64,000 bases of DNA from Globisporangium splendens (lineage: Eukaryota > Oomycota > Peronosporomycetes > Pythiales > Pythiaceae): contig VFIW01000052.1 in assembly GCA_006386115.1 (NCBI GenBank), forward strand, positions 1 through 64,000. The letters are read 5' to 3'. The notes under the pieces were generated by a model. It was not told the origin of the DNA, ran no database searches, and saw only the letters and a list, made by a program, of their open reading frames with translations. Position numbers and translations under genes: made by a program. Each line of letters opens with the position of its first letter. Positions within the stretch are counted from its first letter, which is position 1. Positions 22,200-32,952 of this stretch are shown one piece after another.

Positions 22200-22684
22200 C
22201 CAGCGCACTCCCCTGGTTTGAATCCTATTGAAAACTTGTGGGGGATAATGGCACATCGTGTTTACAAGAACGCCCACCAAGACCGGTGGCGCGGTTCTAG
22301 TGGGGTAAGCTTCTGACCTCTACGCTGTTGATTGCGGGTTCGAGTCCCGTTCGGAGCGGAATTTTCAACGTGCGGAAAATCGAAGTTCTTCGGGCGCAAT
22401 CAGGGGTCGCGGTGGGACCCCATGGGGGGCAATAAGACCCAGCCCTGTAATTCCTACCTCTTCAATAAATAACGGCTATTGTAGGTCACAACGATGAACC
22501 TAAATATACCTCACAATTCAAATCAAAGAACGCCCATCAGTACTCGTCTATTGACAAGCTGAAAACTGCAATTTTAGCTGTTTGGGATGAGGTTTTGGTT
22601 GACCTTCTCGCCAAGCTCTCTAATTCGATGTTTGTCAGAAATCTTGCAGTTGCAAGGAGCAAAAGCAACAAGATAGCATACTAG
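22200..22684 (+). pseudogene. Tc1 transposase C-terminal remnant split by a SINE
   Basis: Coding starts right after the LTR with PAHSPGLNPIENLWG, the region of the third catalytic acidic residue of Tc1/mariner DDE transposases. It runs to VYKNAHQ, is broken by the SINE (22280-22525), then resumes with YSSIDKLKTAILAVWDEV and ends at TAG 22682-22684. The N-terminal DNA-binding part and the first two catalytic acids are absent. Confidence 0.85.
22280..22525 (+). mobile_element. tRNA-derived SINE
   Basis: 246 bp bracketed by 14-bp direct repeats AAGAACGCCCACCA (22266-22279) and AAGAACGCCCATCA (22526-22539). The head has a tRNA-like box A (TGGCGCGGTTCTAGTGG, 22287-22303) and a perfect box B (GGTTCGAGTCC, 22337-22347), the internal promoter of RNA polymerase III. 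The tail (GATGAACCTAAATATACC) recurs as a truncated copy at 7137-7170. It is unlikely to be a working tRNA gene because the expected 5' acceptor strand is missing. Confidence 0.75.
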
Positions 22685-22722
22685 GACACTCTCTTGAACC
22701 TTTAAGCGCAATAATCCAGTGG

Positions 22723-22961
22723 TAAACGCCCCCAAACTACTTTGTTTTCATCTGACCTTGTGTTCATGTCTCTCTCTTTAAACTTGTGATATTTTTCTTA
22801 TGGACTTGAAGAAGTCCAGTGGAACTGAAATTGAAACACAAGATTGTCCCTATTGCTCTCGACAACATAACAAAAAATGAGCTTCGCAGAGTAAAAATCC
22901 ACAAAAAAAATCGAACATCTCGAGGAAAAAACTGGTGTCCTTAAGATTATGGCGCGCACTG
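22723..22961 (-). repeat. Tc1 right terminal inverted repeat
   Basis: 239 bp, inverted copy of 7418-7656, ending ATGGCGCGCACTG next to TA. Confidence 0.85.
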
Positions 22962-23070
22962 TAAACCAGTGCTCTTGGAAACAGGGTTGCACTCCACGTA
23001 ACACTCAAACGGTGCATATCAATTTTAGCATTTTCAGACCGTTAATTTGATATTTGCTTCCTGCTTTAAA

Positions 23071-23091
23071 TCCATCATTTTCCACAAAGGA
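23071..23091 (+). promoter_or_regulatory. possible initiator for the aminotransferase gene
   Basis: TCCATCATTTTCCACAAAGG lies just upstream of the first ATG and resembles the oomycete initiator TCAYTYY core. If used at 23074 or so, the 5' leader would be only about 20 nt. This is pattern only. Confidence 0.3.
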
Positions 23092-23093
23092 AA

Positions 23094-24644
23094 ATGCAGG
23101 TCGCGCGCCATTTCCGCAGCGTCCACCGCCGTGCCGCTCGCGCTCTGCGGACGCCGCCTTCTTCCTTCCATCGCGCTATGAGCTCCAGCGCAGTGCTGCC
23201 ACCGACGGATAAAGAGCAGAAGAAAGGGTACGAGGCGTTCGGCTCGTTCCACACGGAGTCGCCCGACGCGCTCTTCGCTGGCGCCGCCGCTGCCTTTCCC
23301 CCGCCTGTCGGTGCCAAGTTCCCCGCACTGTCGTCTACGCGCCTCGAGTTAAAGCAATTGGAGTCAGCGGACAGTGGTGTGTCCAACCGCACGCAGTTTA
23401 TCGTGGACACCGATACGTGGACGTACTTGAACCACGGCGCATTCGGTGGTGTGACCAAATTTGCGTCGCAAGTCTCGTCGGCGTGGCGCGACGTGAGCGA
23501 CCGACAGCCGCTGCTGTTCAATGATCGACTGCTGTTCCCGTATATCGTGCAGTCGATTCAAGCGCTCGCGAAGTTTGTCAATGTACACGACGCGCAGGAG
23601 CTCGTGCTGCTGCCGAATGCGACGTCAGGGCTGCATGCCGTGCTGCAGTCGGTCGTCCGCAGCGCTGTTGACTACGATGAGGATGCGAGAGATCCGATCG
23701 TGTTCTGCTTCAGTACCCGCTACGGTGCGGTACGCAAGATGCTGCAAGCTATTGGAGATGAAATGGGTCCGCGCTCGCACCAGCTGCGGATCCATGAAGA
23801 GCCATTGTCACTGGAAGAATCCTGCGACGACGAGAAAGTGTTGCAGAAGCTTCGCCTTGCGCTCGAGAAACTGCGGCAGGAGGAGAACGGACGCTGTGTG
23901 CTTGTGGTTGTGGATCATATTACGTCCAACACGGGGATCAAACTCCCCGTGGAAGAGATTGTGGCGCTATGCCACGCGCAAAACGTTCCTGTTCTCGTGG
24001 ATGGTGCGCATGGGCTTCTCAATTTACCGCTCGACATTGCGGCGATCAATGCGGATTACTACGTCGGCAACTGCCACAAATGGTTTTGCTCTCCCAAAGG
24101 CGCTGGTTTCCTGCATGTGAATCGCACGAATGGCCTCGACGTCACGCGCTGCGTTCCTATTTCGCCTCGCATCGTCTCGCACGGCTTTTTCGACGGCTTC
24201 CAGAGTGCGTTCATGTGGATCGGGCTACAGGATTACAGTCCGTGGCTCTCGCTTCCCAAATGCATCGAGTTCTGGGAGCATCACGGCGTGGAAAAGTGTC
24301 GAGAATACATGCACTCGTTGGCGCAGGACGCGACCGAGCTGTTGTACACAGCATGGGACATGCCGGAGGAACTTGTTCAGGCCAAGGCTTTTCCAATGGA
24401 TAAGCGTCACGCAATGCGACTTGTGAAGCTCCCGCCTGGCGAGGTATTTGGTATTGATACGTCCAAGAGCGCGAGGAATACGTCAGTGGATGCGAAGTTC
24501 ATTCAAGATACGCTGCATCACGAGCACCGAATTGAAGTCCCGATCAAGTGCGTCGACGAGACGTTGTACGTTCGCATATCAGCGCATCTGTACAACACGC
24601 TCGACGACTACAAGCAATTAGCCAAAGCTATCATGCACAAATGA
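23094..24644 (+). CDS. class V PLP aminotransferase (isopenicillin-N-epimerase / cysteine-desulfhydrase-like)
   Basis: Uninterrupted 516-codon frame. Fold-type I PLP enzymes of this class act on amino acids, and relatives include isopenicillin-N epimerase-like and L-cysteine desulfhydrase enzymes. The substrate here cannot be read from sequence. Visible landmarks are YLNHGAFGG (substrate end), LPNATSGLHAVLQS (cofactor phosphate), VVVDHITSNTG, VLVDGAHGLLNLPLD (Asp that pairs with the pyridine nitrogen) and YVGNCHKWFCSPKGAGFLHV with the Schiff-base Lys. The first 28 residues are Arg/His-rich without acids (MQVARHFRSVHRRAARALR), like a mitochondrial presequence. Met29 (MSSSAVLPP) is an alternative start for a cytosolic form. 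The Tc1 inverted repeat ends 132 bp upstream, so the promoter is either very compact or partly supplied by transposon sequence. Confidence 0.9.
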   Translation: MQVARHFRSVHRRAARALRTPPSSFHRAMSSSAVLPPTDKEQKKGYEAFGSFHTESPDALFAGAAAAFPPPVGAKFPALSSTRLELKQLESADSGVSNRTQFIVDTDTWTYLNHGAFGGVTKFASQVSSAWRDVSDRQPLLFNDRLLFPYIVQSIQALAKFVNVHDAQELVLLPNATSGLHAVLQSVVRSAVDYDEDARDPIVFCFSTRYGAVRKMLQAIGDEMGPRSHQLRIHEEPLSLEESCDDEKVLQKLRLALEKLRQEENGRCVLVVVDHITSNTGIKLPVEEIVALCHAQNVPVLVDGAHGLLNLPLDIAAINADYYVGNCHKWFCSPKGAGFLHVNRTNGLDVTRCVPISPRIVSHGFFDGFQSAFMWIGLQDYSPWLSLPKCIEFWEHHGVEKCREYMHSLAQDATELLYTAWDMPEELVQAKAFPMDKRHAMRLVKLPPGEVFGIDTSKSARNTSVDAKFIQDTLHHEHRIEVPIKCVDETLYVRISAHLYNTLDDYKQLAKAIMHK

Positions 24645-24791
24645 CAAAGACAAAGAAAACGAAATCAATAGAAACACTCCGTGATTCTGAGACGTCGTCC
24701 GAATCCTGATACCGATGAATCGACTGTTTTCTGGATTTGTGAATAGCCGCTCGTCTGCTGGCACGCAAGCACTCGACCAGTGACGCGAGAG

Positions 24792-27700
24792 ATGCCAAGC
24801 CCATTACCGCGTACTGCGATGCCCAGCGCATATGCGCTTGTCGTTCTCCTGCTCGCTGCTCTACTTGCCCATCGCAATGACGCAGCGCAGCGGCACCGAG
24901 TCCCGCCGTACAGTACAGAGCGTCGCGTGAACGCCGAACTGGTTCGAGTGCTGCCTGGGAATCCAGGATCGGCGGAAGTTACTCGCTCATGACGATCGCT
25001 TGACAATAGCTTGTACGGTGACAGCGATCTGGGTCATGCGGACGCCATCGGGAACAAGGACCCCGTGTCTGGGAGTGGAAGCTGGGTCTCACTGTCGCAG
25101 ACGATCACGGGTACTGGCACGGAGAAACAAGCCGATCTCCATGAAAAGCAGCGGGTTTTCACACGAGCAGATGCAGGACAGACAATTTCGGACGGATACT
25201 TTCGACTCTCGTTGGTGCATGCAGGTTTCAGCCTGCTCGATGTGCGCCAACACACAATCACATCAGAGATTCCATTTGATGCGAGCGAGACGCAGATGAA
25301 AGCGGCGCTCGAGAGTCTTGACGTGATTTCCAACGCTCAAGTACTTCGTCGCAGTCTGAGCGGAGGCGCGCACGAATGGGTCGTGCTGTTTGATCCTCCG
25401 GTGTCGTCGCGTATCGATCACGGCGACCTTCCACTTCTGATACTCTACACAGAGACCATTTCGGCAACCTGGAGCGGCTCTGGCGATCAGGTCGCGATTC
25501 AATCGTTACGGGAGGCCGAACTCGAGCACGTTGTATGTGCGGATCTTTGCAGCTACAACGTCATGAATGTGTCAACTGGAGAAGAATTTTCGTTTCGAGT
25601 TCGTGCTCGCTTCACTGATATGGGCTGGAGCGAGTGGAGCATCGCCAGCGCTCCACTTCAGATACCGCCAACACGTACGTGGCATCGTGAATGCGCTGAG
25701 CACTCGACTATTCGTTGTTGACGGACTTTTTTGTTTTGTTTCTATACATCGTAGGACTTCCGCGTTCACCAACGCGACCAGGATTCGTTTCTGCGACGGC
25801 AAGCCATATCACATTCAAGTGGCAGGGCGAAGAAGCACCAGCAACTCTGTCCGCCACCCTCTTCCCCATTCTCTCGTACCATGTCCAGCAAAAGTGCGAT
25901 CAGGATCTGGGGTGGGTATCTGTTGTAGAACGTTTGGAGCCTGGACGCACAAGCTTCACATCTGCATCGTCGTTGGTGCGTTCACCAAATTCGTCGTGCT
26001 TATTTCGTGTGGCTGCAGCAAATGCGAATGGCGTTGGACCGTTCAGTGCGCCGTCCTTGACCTTTCAGACGCTTCCTTCTGTGCCGAATATTCCTGAATC
26101 TCCGTCCATGGTGCGGCATCCTTTACGATTCTCCTGGAAACCTCCAAGCACAGATGGCGGCGCTGTGATCGTGAGATATGACGTTCAGTATCGGCATGCT
26201 GAATCATCAACATGGATCCAAGTGGCACCAGACAGCGTTGACTCCTTCAAGTGTCGCGACCTTCAGAAATGCAACCCGAGCGCTTGCTGCGAATAGCATC
26301 GATCGGTACTATGTCAACGGTATTGGTACCGGTGGTGCGCGTCAAATGGACGGAGACCATGGGCTTGTCGTGCTGTTTCCAATCAACCAACGTGGGGAGA
26401 AGCAGGGAGAGCTGGCATTTTTCTTCACCGGCGGAAAGCAAGTGTGCCAAGTCCCAGAGCAACGAACGACGGATCCGATGGCTCGCATTGTCGCAATTGA
26501 CGTCTATGGATGGGGAGCGGGAAGTGGCAGCGGTGGGAAGACATCAAATGATGACCTAAGCAATGGAAGTGGTGGTGCGTTTGCACGTGGCGTGTTCCTT
26601 GTCTCGCCCGCCGACCGATTCGAAGTGTACGTTGGTGGAGGAGGCCGAGGAAGTGAGACAAGTCGACTTAGAGCGGCAGGCAAAGGTGGCTTCCATGGCG
26701 GAGGTGATGCTGGGAAGGGGGATTTCTCGGGTGGTGGCGGCGCGTCCGAAGTTCGTGTCAATGAGAAGACGATCCTTGTAGCTGCTGGCGGTGGCGGCGG
26801 TGGATCGACGGATTATTGCTGTGCACATGGTGGTGGCGGAGGCGCGGGTTCTGGTGTAGCCGAAGAAGGCAATGCTCCGAGTGTCTCGAGTATTCCGCTC
26901 GACCTGATTGAGTTCCAGCACGCGATGCGTGACGAGTACCATTTTGAGAACATCCTTGGCGACACTCTCGAGTTCACCGATGCGCGAGCGCGACACACTC
27001 ACTTGGATTTTGGACTCGCTGGACCCGGTGCTGACTATTCGACTCTAGCAACGGGTAGTGCCGGTGCGTCGACCACTCAAGGTGGACGCGCGGGAGGAGC
27101 AAGCTCTTTTCAGTTCTCACGTGCAGGAAAGTACGTGGTGAGCGATGCGAATTCAATAATAGAGATCTCTGCGCCTTTCATCGCATCGTCAGCTTCCAGT
27201 GGTCGAAAAATGTCTGGCGGTAAAGGAGAAGACGGGAAAGACGGGGGAGGTGGAGGAGGCAGTGGGTACTTTGGTGGTGGCGGCGGTAGTAGCTTTATAT
27301 CGTTTGCCTGCCTGTATGATCCAAGTGAACAGGCAAAGTCGAGACTCACTTCGGCGTGGATTCAAGTTGGTGAACGCGTCGAGTCGTTTCAAGTCAAGGC
27401 CACCAGCTCGACAGCTGTAGAACTGAGCTGGATGCCACCTCGTTACGGACACTCCCATGGAGTCGAGGGCTTTGTGGTCGAGATGGCGAATCGAAGCATG
27501 AATGAAGATTTCCGGATCGTGCGACTCGAAACGAATACAGCTGATATTGCGTCTACTGCCATGATAAGAAACGTTGTCCGTGGTCTCACACCATCGAGTT
27601 GGTATCGGTTTCGAGTCAAAGTGCTTTTTCGAGACGACAGTGGCAAATACAGCGATGTTCAAACCATTCAGACCCGCGCGATACCACGAAATGTCTGGCG

Positions 27701-29371
27701 ACGTGTAACAAGAGGCGTATGAGGATTTTCAGCCGAGACGACTGGTGCAGGACTTCGTTTTAGTGACCCCGCTCCACTTCGGCGGCTTCCATCGGCACGA
27801 CGAGGCCACTCGCTTCTGTATTTCGACAAATTTCTCTATCTCTTTGGCGGGTATGCTCGCGGGTATCTTTGCAACAGAGCCCACCAGAGCACATGCATCT
27901 TGAACCCGGGAATAAACAACGAGCTCTAGCGCTTTGATCTTCAGACAAGGATATGGATGGAGGTTCTACCAGAGTCGCCAAGCACGGCGATCCTGCCACC
28001 AGCGCGAGAAAAGCATAGTGCAGTCGTCATGGGCGATCGAGTGCTTGTCTTCGGTGGACGAAACAGCGACACGGACGATGTCAAAGCGTCTTCTAATGAT
28101 CTGTGGGAGCCCTCGATTTCATCGACGACTGCGAGAACCACAGCCTCACTTCGCGATTTGGAGACAAACGTGGCGCTGAACGATGACAAAGAGGCGTTTA
28201 CGACTGGCAATGTTGGAAGTGCGCCCGATATGTGTGTGACGAACATGATGGTGCAGCTCCGCACCACGCATTCGTAGTTGCAGACGCTGCATATCCAGCT
28301 ATTTGGACCAGGTCCGTCGATATTCCCACAGCGACAGCAGACTACGACTTTCTCTGTCAATGGACAAGCAGCAGCACGAGTGTGGAGTGACTCGACTGGG
28401 TTCACAAGTGGCGGTAAACATGAAACACCGGCAACCGTCAGCGCACGTTCGTTTCCAGTCATGCTGCAAAGCCCATCGATGTGGTCGGTGAGTGCACCAT
28501 GCGTGTCTGGAAGCCAAGTGTTTGCGTTTGAATCAAGCAAGGGCGATTTTGTTTCAGGCGATACACAAGCGTTTGGAAAAAGCACGCGCTCGATGGAAGC
28601 GCTCTCGGTATTTCACCAGTTCTCGGCCTCATGAGGCTGGACGCTTAGTGTGTCGGATACCTCAGTGGATGGTTACGCGGGCACGCTCGACGCATGGGAC
28701 ATTTCGTTTGCTTTGACGCCATGCGTTCCAAAGTTCACATGGAGAAACCTGAGTGCCGTGGCGACTGGGACGCCGCCGTCTCCGCGCTACCAGCATGCTG
28801 TTATCGTGTACAAACGCAGTATGTTCGTGTATGGGGGTCGCAATAGCGCGAACGGGAAGAGTTTGTTCCGGTCGTGTACAAGCCACTTCTGACAGAGATG
28901 AAGTTTGCGAACGTGACCTTGGTGCCATCTAACGCCGTGCAAGTCCGAGAAAACGACTCTTCTATGCTTTATCAGTCTGACACCTCTGGATACCTTGTGG
29001 TATCTCCCCATGACCGCGCTGGTGGACCAGAAGGAAGTCGCGGGGTGTGTTCTTCGAAGGGATTGAGCTCTGTTTCCGTTTCACGTGCCCATAGTGGATC
29101 GCACAAAGAACCAGGGATCGTGAGCGTGTCGGTCATTTTCGGGCAATTATTGTCGAATGGTGATGCGGATGCTGCACAACTGAAGTCGCCAAAGAGTTTG
29201 ACAGCGATTCTGGATGATTTCTACTCGCTTTCCTATTTGATCATACACCCCATGACGATGGAGCGCCAGTCGCCGCTCCCCCTTCATCTAGCAGTCGTCG
29301 ACAAGTTGAAGTATGAAGTGAGCACACTGGCAACGCAACTGCAGACCGATCCGCTTCAAGTTCGTCAATAA
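24792..29371 (+). pseudogene. decayed secreted Fn3 / Gly-rich / kelch protein gene
   Basis: Signal peptide (MPSAYALVVLLLAALLAH) at 24819, then an in-frame TGA (24990-24992). Coding continues 25011-25674 with Fn3-like sequence, and an 80-nt intron (25675-25754, GTACGT...CGTAG) joins to a second Fn3 region (FRVAAANANGVGPFS). A frame change near 26240-26255 leads to a long Gly-rich domain (26470-27330, runs such as GGGGGGSTDYCCAHGGGGG) and another Fn3 (VKATSSTAVELSWMPP...LTPSSWYRFRV). One frame then carries on through stops at 27720 (TGA), 27927 (TAG), 28275 (TAG) and 28632 (TGA) while still encoding kelch repeats (RRGHSLLYFDKFLYLFGGYA, HSAVVMGDRVLVFGGRNS, YQHAVIVYKRSMFVYGGR). The C-terminal part, 28874-29371, is in another frame. 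The product was probably extracellular. Its function is unknown. Confidence 0.75.
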
Positions 29372-29691
29372 GCTTTGTGAATTGTGAAATGGATCGATGC
29401 ATTAATTTCCACGAAATAAAGACTCGACCTGCTCTGTACATAGCACAAGTCTGGCGTTCGCTGTGCTTTGCTGCCGTGAAAAATCTGAACGATGAAAATG
29501 CCAGATTGAAACAATCTCGTGATTGCGGCTGTGGGTTTCTTTAAAAAAGCAATCAGGAATCGTTGTCGTGTCCCATGATCAAACAGCCCGTCCCATAATA
29601 CCTTCTTTGATGGGCGGCGTTGTTGTTAGCCTTCCTTCTCAACGCTTGCAAGTGGTGCAGTAACCTCAGTTTTCGACTGCAGGTAACAGCG

Positions 29692-30866
29692 ATGGCGGGC
29701 ATTTCCGCCACTTTCAATGGGTATATGGACGATTTCGTCAGCGCTCGCAGCGATGCGCTGAAAGCAATTGACGCGTGTGACCACTGCGCCAACCCAAGTA
29801 TGAAATATGACGAGTGTTTATATTGCATATATTGTTTTCGAGTTGCTTGGCACAATGCGGGTTTGTTGACTGCTTTCGTGCCGATAGCCAAACGCGAAGA
29901 GCTGGTCGTGGAAGCACGACAGGCAATTGAAGAAGTGGAGCGATATGTAAGGGAAAACCTGTTATTAGTGCCCCGAAAGGGCAACTGAGCTAACGCACTG
30001 ATGCATCGATCGTCTCCGTGGTTCTCGCAGACTCGAGTTTTGGAGAATGAAGCAAAAAGCGGCACTACAAGTGCTGCAAAGCGAAAGATGGACGAGGAGG
30101 TTCGCTCAAAGATTGCGGCTTCTGAACACAACATACCCTTCATGTATATTTTGCTAATTAACTGTGTCGGAATGAATTTCAGGTCATTCGTTGCAAGACA
30201 CTCTGCTCCAAATTGAGATCGAGCTTGGAAAAAGCGATATTAAAGGGGGATTCGAAAGCGAAAAAAGTCGACGGCGACTCTGCGAGCCATGATCCCGTAC
30301 GTTCGAATTCACCTTTTCATATCGCGTTGGAAATGAAGTTCTAATTGTACGATTTGGTGTTCAACAGAAGCAAGAAGCCACCCGCGTCGCCGAAACCTTA
30401 GACAGGTACCCTTCGTGAAATATTCGTACACGCTGAGCGAACATGAGCATATCATCCAGACATTGCGACTAACTTGTGAGTGTGATCTCTGAACTCTCGC
30501 AGGAATGGGCGGCATCTTGACGAGGCACAGCGCACGCTTGCAGAAACCGAGGCTGTAGGTAAATCTGAGGCTCATTTGAATCAACGTTTGTGGAACTACA
30601 TGGCTAAATTTTCTGAGCACATTGGTGCATACTTGTAGCGGCGGACGTGACGAATAACCTGATGGAGCAGCGCAACCAGCTTGAGCATACTCAAGCGAAT
30701 GTAAGTGAACTGGTCGAGTACCATAGCATTGGCGGATAATATATGCATCAACGACGTGTAACTTTGCATTTGCAACATAATGTAGGTCGAGCGAGCGCAG
30801 GAAGACACAGATGGTAGTGATGAGCTTCGTATTCATATGAAATTAGGAGCACTATTTTCATACTGA
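29692..30866 (+). CDS. Vti1-like Qb-SNARE, eight exons, no membrane anchor seen
   Basis: Vti1-type SNAREs mediate Golgi-endosome-vacuole fusion. Proposed exons are 29692-29797, 29888-29946, 30031-30099, 30183-30296, 30368-30405, 30503-30558, 30639-30700 and 30786-30866. All introns are 71-97 nt with matching phases, summing to 585 nt (194 aa). The third intron uses an unusual GTTCGC donor. The N-terminus (MAGISATFNGYMDDFVSAR) and middle look like the three-helix domain. The end reads DEAQRTLAETEAVAADV, then EQRNQLEHTQAN, which lines up with the Vti1 ETE-G...QRE-L region entering the SNARE core. Where the rest of the SNARE helix and a transmembrane tail should follow, the frame instead ends ELRIHMKLGALFSY. 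A missed last exon, truncation or a soluble isoform are all possible. Confidence 0.6.
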
Positions 30867-30924
30867 GAAAACGCAGTTCCAATAAATGCTGACGGCGCAT
30901 ATAACATGTTAGCCTCCGTACGCA

Positions 30925-31362
30925 TCAACTGCAGACAGAACTCACTGCTTGAGCTGACACGCCGCCTTCAACTCTTTCGAATTCGAGATCCTTCAGGGCG
31001 TCAACTTTTTTTTCCAGATGCTTCTTCTTGTTGGAGAATGGATTCGGGAAGGACTTCTGTTGGCACTCCAGCTCGTAGGAGATGATCTCCTCAACCAAGG
31101 ATACAAACCCTTCGGCCGACTCGCTCGTGAGGTATCTATTTTGCGCTTGCTCCGAGCGGATCCTCTCCCACGTGGCACCCAAACACTGCATGAGCTGACT
31201 TGCCATCAACGCTTCATTTTCTCGAACACGATCCACCAGATACTGGAAAAACGATGTCGCGAGTACGACGGTGCTCCCTAGTCCAGGAGCGATGACATCT
31301 GCAAAGACAGGTGCGCACTGAAGAAGCTCGTTGCGCCTGGAGTTGTCTTGGGGAGAGCTCAT
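30925..31362 (-). CDS. small helical protein, unknown
   Basis: The frame is open from 31428. The more likely ATG is at 31362 (MSSPQDNSRRNELLQC), giving 145 residues. It is a mostly helical sequence with a moderately hydrophobic segment (FADVIAPGLGSTVVLATSFFQYLV), then charged helix and a Lys-rich patch (SNKKKHLEKKVDALK). No family is recognised. It is convergent with the SNARE gene, with stop codons about 60 bp apart. Coding is supported only by the open frame and by codon use similar to neighbouring genes. An extra exon cannot be excluded. Confidence 0.45.
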   Translation of the reverse strand: MSSPQDNSRRNELLQCAPVFADVIAPGLGSTVVLATSFFQYLVDRVRENEALMASQLMQCLGATWERIRSEQAQNRYLTSESAEGFVSLVEEIISYELECQQKSFPNPFSNKKKHLEKKVDALKDLEFERVEGGVSAQAVSSVCS

Positions 31363-31439
31363 CGTGTTGGCTGGAGTGCGCTGAGGATGGGAATCTACTT
31401 TAGAAGGTGGAAGAGTACGACAAAGCACAGCTACTGGGT

Positions 31440-32740
31440 CTGTTTGTTTGATCTCTTGCGATATCGGAAATGATAACTGCTTTCACTCTCCGACGGTACT
31501 GTTTAGTGCTGCATGTCGTGAAGCGCTATGAAGAAACCCGTTGTAGGTTTTCCAGACATGGGAGTGAATTGAGCAAGCGTTTCTTCTCGTCACTACGCAA
31601 AATGTGACGTCAGGGTATGGAGCAAAGTGATCAAGCAGAGCCAGACACTTCGTTGGATTCCTTAAAGCGCCGCTGGAACATTGTGTAACCGGTAGAGAGA
31701 AATGGGGAGTTTTGTCGATGTGGTTCCTCGTGATAATTGGCGATTTTCGAAATCATGCCGACTCTTTTTTGCCAAGAATTTATTCGAGAGATTTTTTTCA
31801 TTCGTGGCCAACAACTCCTCGCTGTGTCGGTCGACCACGTTGCTGGAACGTGGCGCTCGAAGTGGTCAACGAAGGGGATTTCGACACGCAAGCGGTCAGC
31901 GAAGTACATTTTTTTCATTGGGTGCCAGGGATTCCCAGATATTGCTGCATGATCGCATATCAGAAGAGTTTTTCAACAGCCGCGCGGAGTAACACGTCAA
32001 GGTGCACGGTTCAAGCAATGGTCCAGTCACTAAAGTCTCCGTGTTCCAGAGGAATCTGTTGTCGTCATCGCCTTGTAAAGCATTTAATCTGTCGATGCTG
32101 ACCTCGCATGTGGAATATTAAGAATTCTGGCTACCCTCCAGCCATTCGCCGATGCGCATTTTCTACAATGCGGAAAAGAGAGAGCTGTGAGCAGTAAATG
32201 CTTCTCTCTGAAATCTAATCATCTAGTCTGAAATCTGGAGACGCGACAGGGGTGATGCGCGTGGTGGATCCCTGGGTGCATGGGTGCAAGGATACATAGA
32301 CACTGCTCCCTATGGCGTCATAGTTTGTGATCCGACATTTGGTCAATGGTGTCTTTTTTTCTTGTGTGTGTTTGTTTGTGAACTGTGGAGCTGTGAAAAG
32401 CTCTCGAGCCCGTGATTGGCCACGTCAACGGATTCAAACATGCGATGCATCCGTCGGTCGATCAAAACTGACCACAGCGGATCCGAAACGGATTTTGGAG
32501 CCATGGAGATCCGGAGACAAGGTAATGAGGACCACATGACACGCCTTTCGACTCGCTCAACACTCTGCCGCTGAGGCTTGCGCGCGAGGTGGTTACAGCG
32601 GTGAGAATGGAGAGCAAGGGAAGGGCCAAGATTATGGAAGAAAAAGGGTAGAAGCACATCCTTTCCCGTCGCATTCGCCATGCCCCGTTTGGTTGTTTTA
32701 AAAATATCGAACAGAATGAGCGCCATGGCGTGAACGGAAA
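31440..32740. other. intergenic, no supported gene
   Basis: Short frames on both strands (for example 31631-31918 minus and 31712-32101 plus) have no recognisable domain, signal or splice pattern. I see nothing further in it. Confidence 0.5.
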
Positions 32741-32744
32741 GTGA

Positions 32745-32760
32745 GGTCATTCCAACTTAC
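32745..32760 (+). promoter_or_regulatory. oomycete initiator (Inr) of the first tyrosinase gene
   Basis: GGTCATTCCAACTTAC is close to the described oomycete Inr/flanking-promoter consensus built around TCATTCC. It lies 193 bp before the ATG at 32953, a plausible leader length. Confidence 0.6.
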
Positions 32761-32952
32761 GCTCTCCACTCCGAGAGCGTCCCTGTCTTGGTTTTTCAAC
32801 GTGTGCCAGCACACTTACTCTCCTCCTCGCCGCTTGCCTACCGCCCGTTGTCTTTGCGCCATCGTCAAAAACTCTGTGAAACTGGAAAAAAGACTTCGGT
32901 TTTCTTGTCCAAGCCGTGCATTCAGTGGCAGCATTCGTTCGAGCAGCCTACG

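Larger units (their letters stand above)
7418..22961 (+). mobile_element. Tc1/mariner element hosting nested Gypsy and SINE insertions
   Basis: The ends are inverted copies starting CAGTGCGCGCCATAATC, each flanked by TA (7416-7417 and 22962-22963), the target dinucleotide of the family. Inside the right end is the C-terminal part of a Tc1 transposase with SPGLNPIENLW. The original element is now only about 740 bp. The N-terminal and central transposase coding region is missing, and everything between 7657 and 22199 is later Gypsy insertion. The missing middle and the lack of a target duplication around Gypsy B mean insertion was accompanied by deletion or recombination. Confidence 0.85.

Noticed and set aside
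7652..22204. Target-site duplication for Gypsy B
   Set aside because: GTTTA and CCAGC do not match, and the two LTRs probably did not arrive in one simple insertion.
22280..22354. Possible tRNA gene (perfect box B, T-arm GCGGGTTCGAGTCCCGT)
   Set aside because: No 5' acceptor strand pairs with TCGGAGC, and the unit continues 170 bp further and is flanked by target duplications, so it is a SINE head.
31631..31918. 95-codon minus-strand frame as a gene
   Set aside because: No domain, signal peptide, splice sites or neighbour context to support it.
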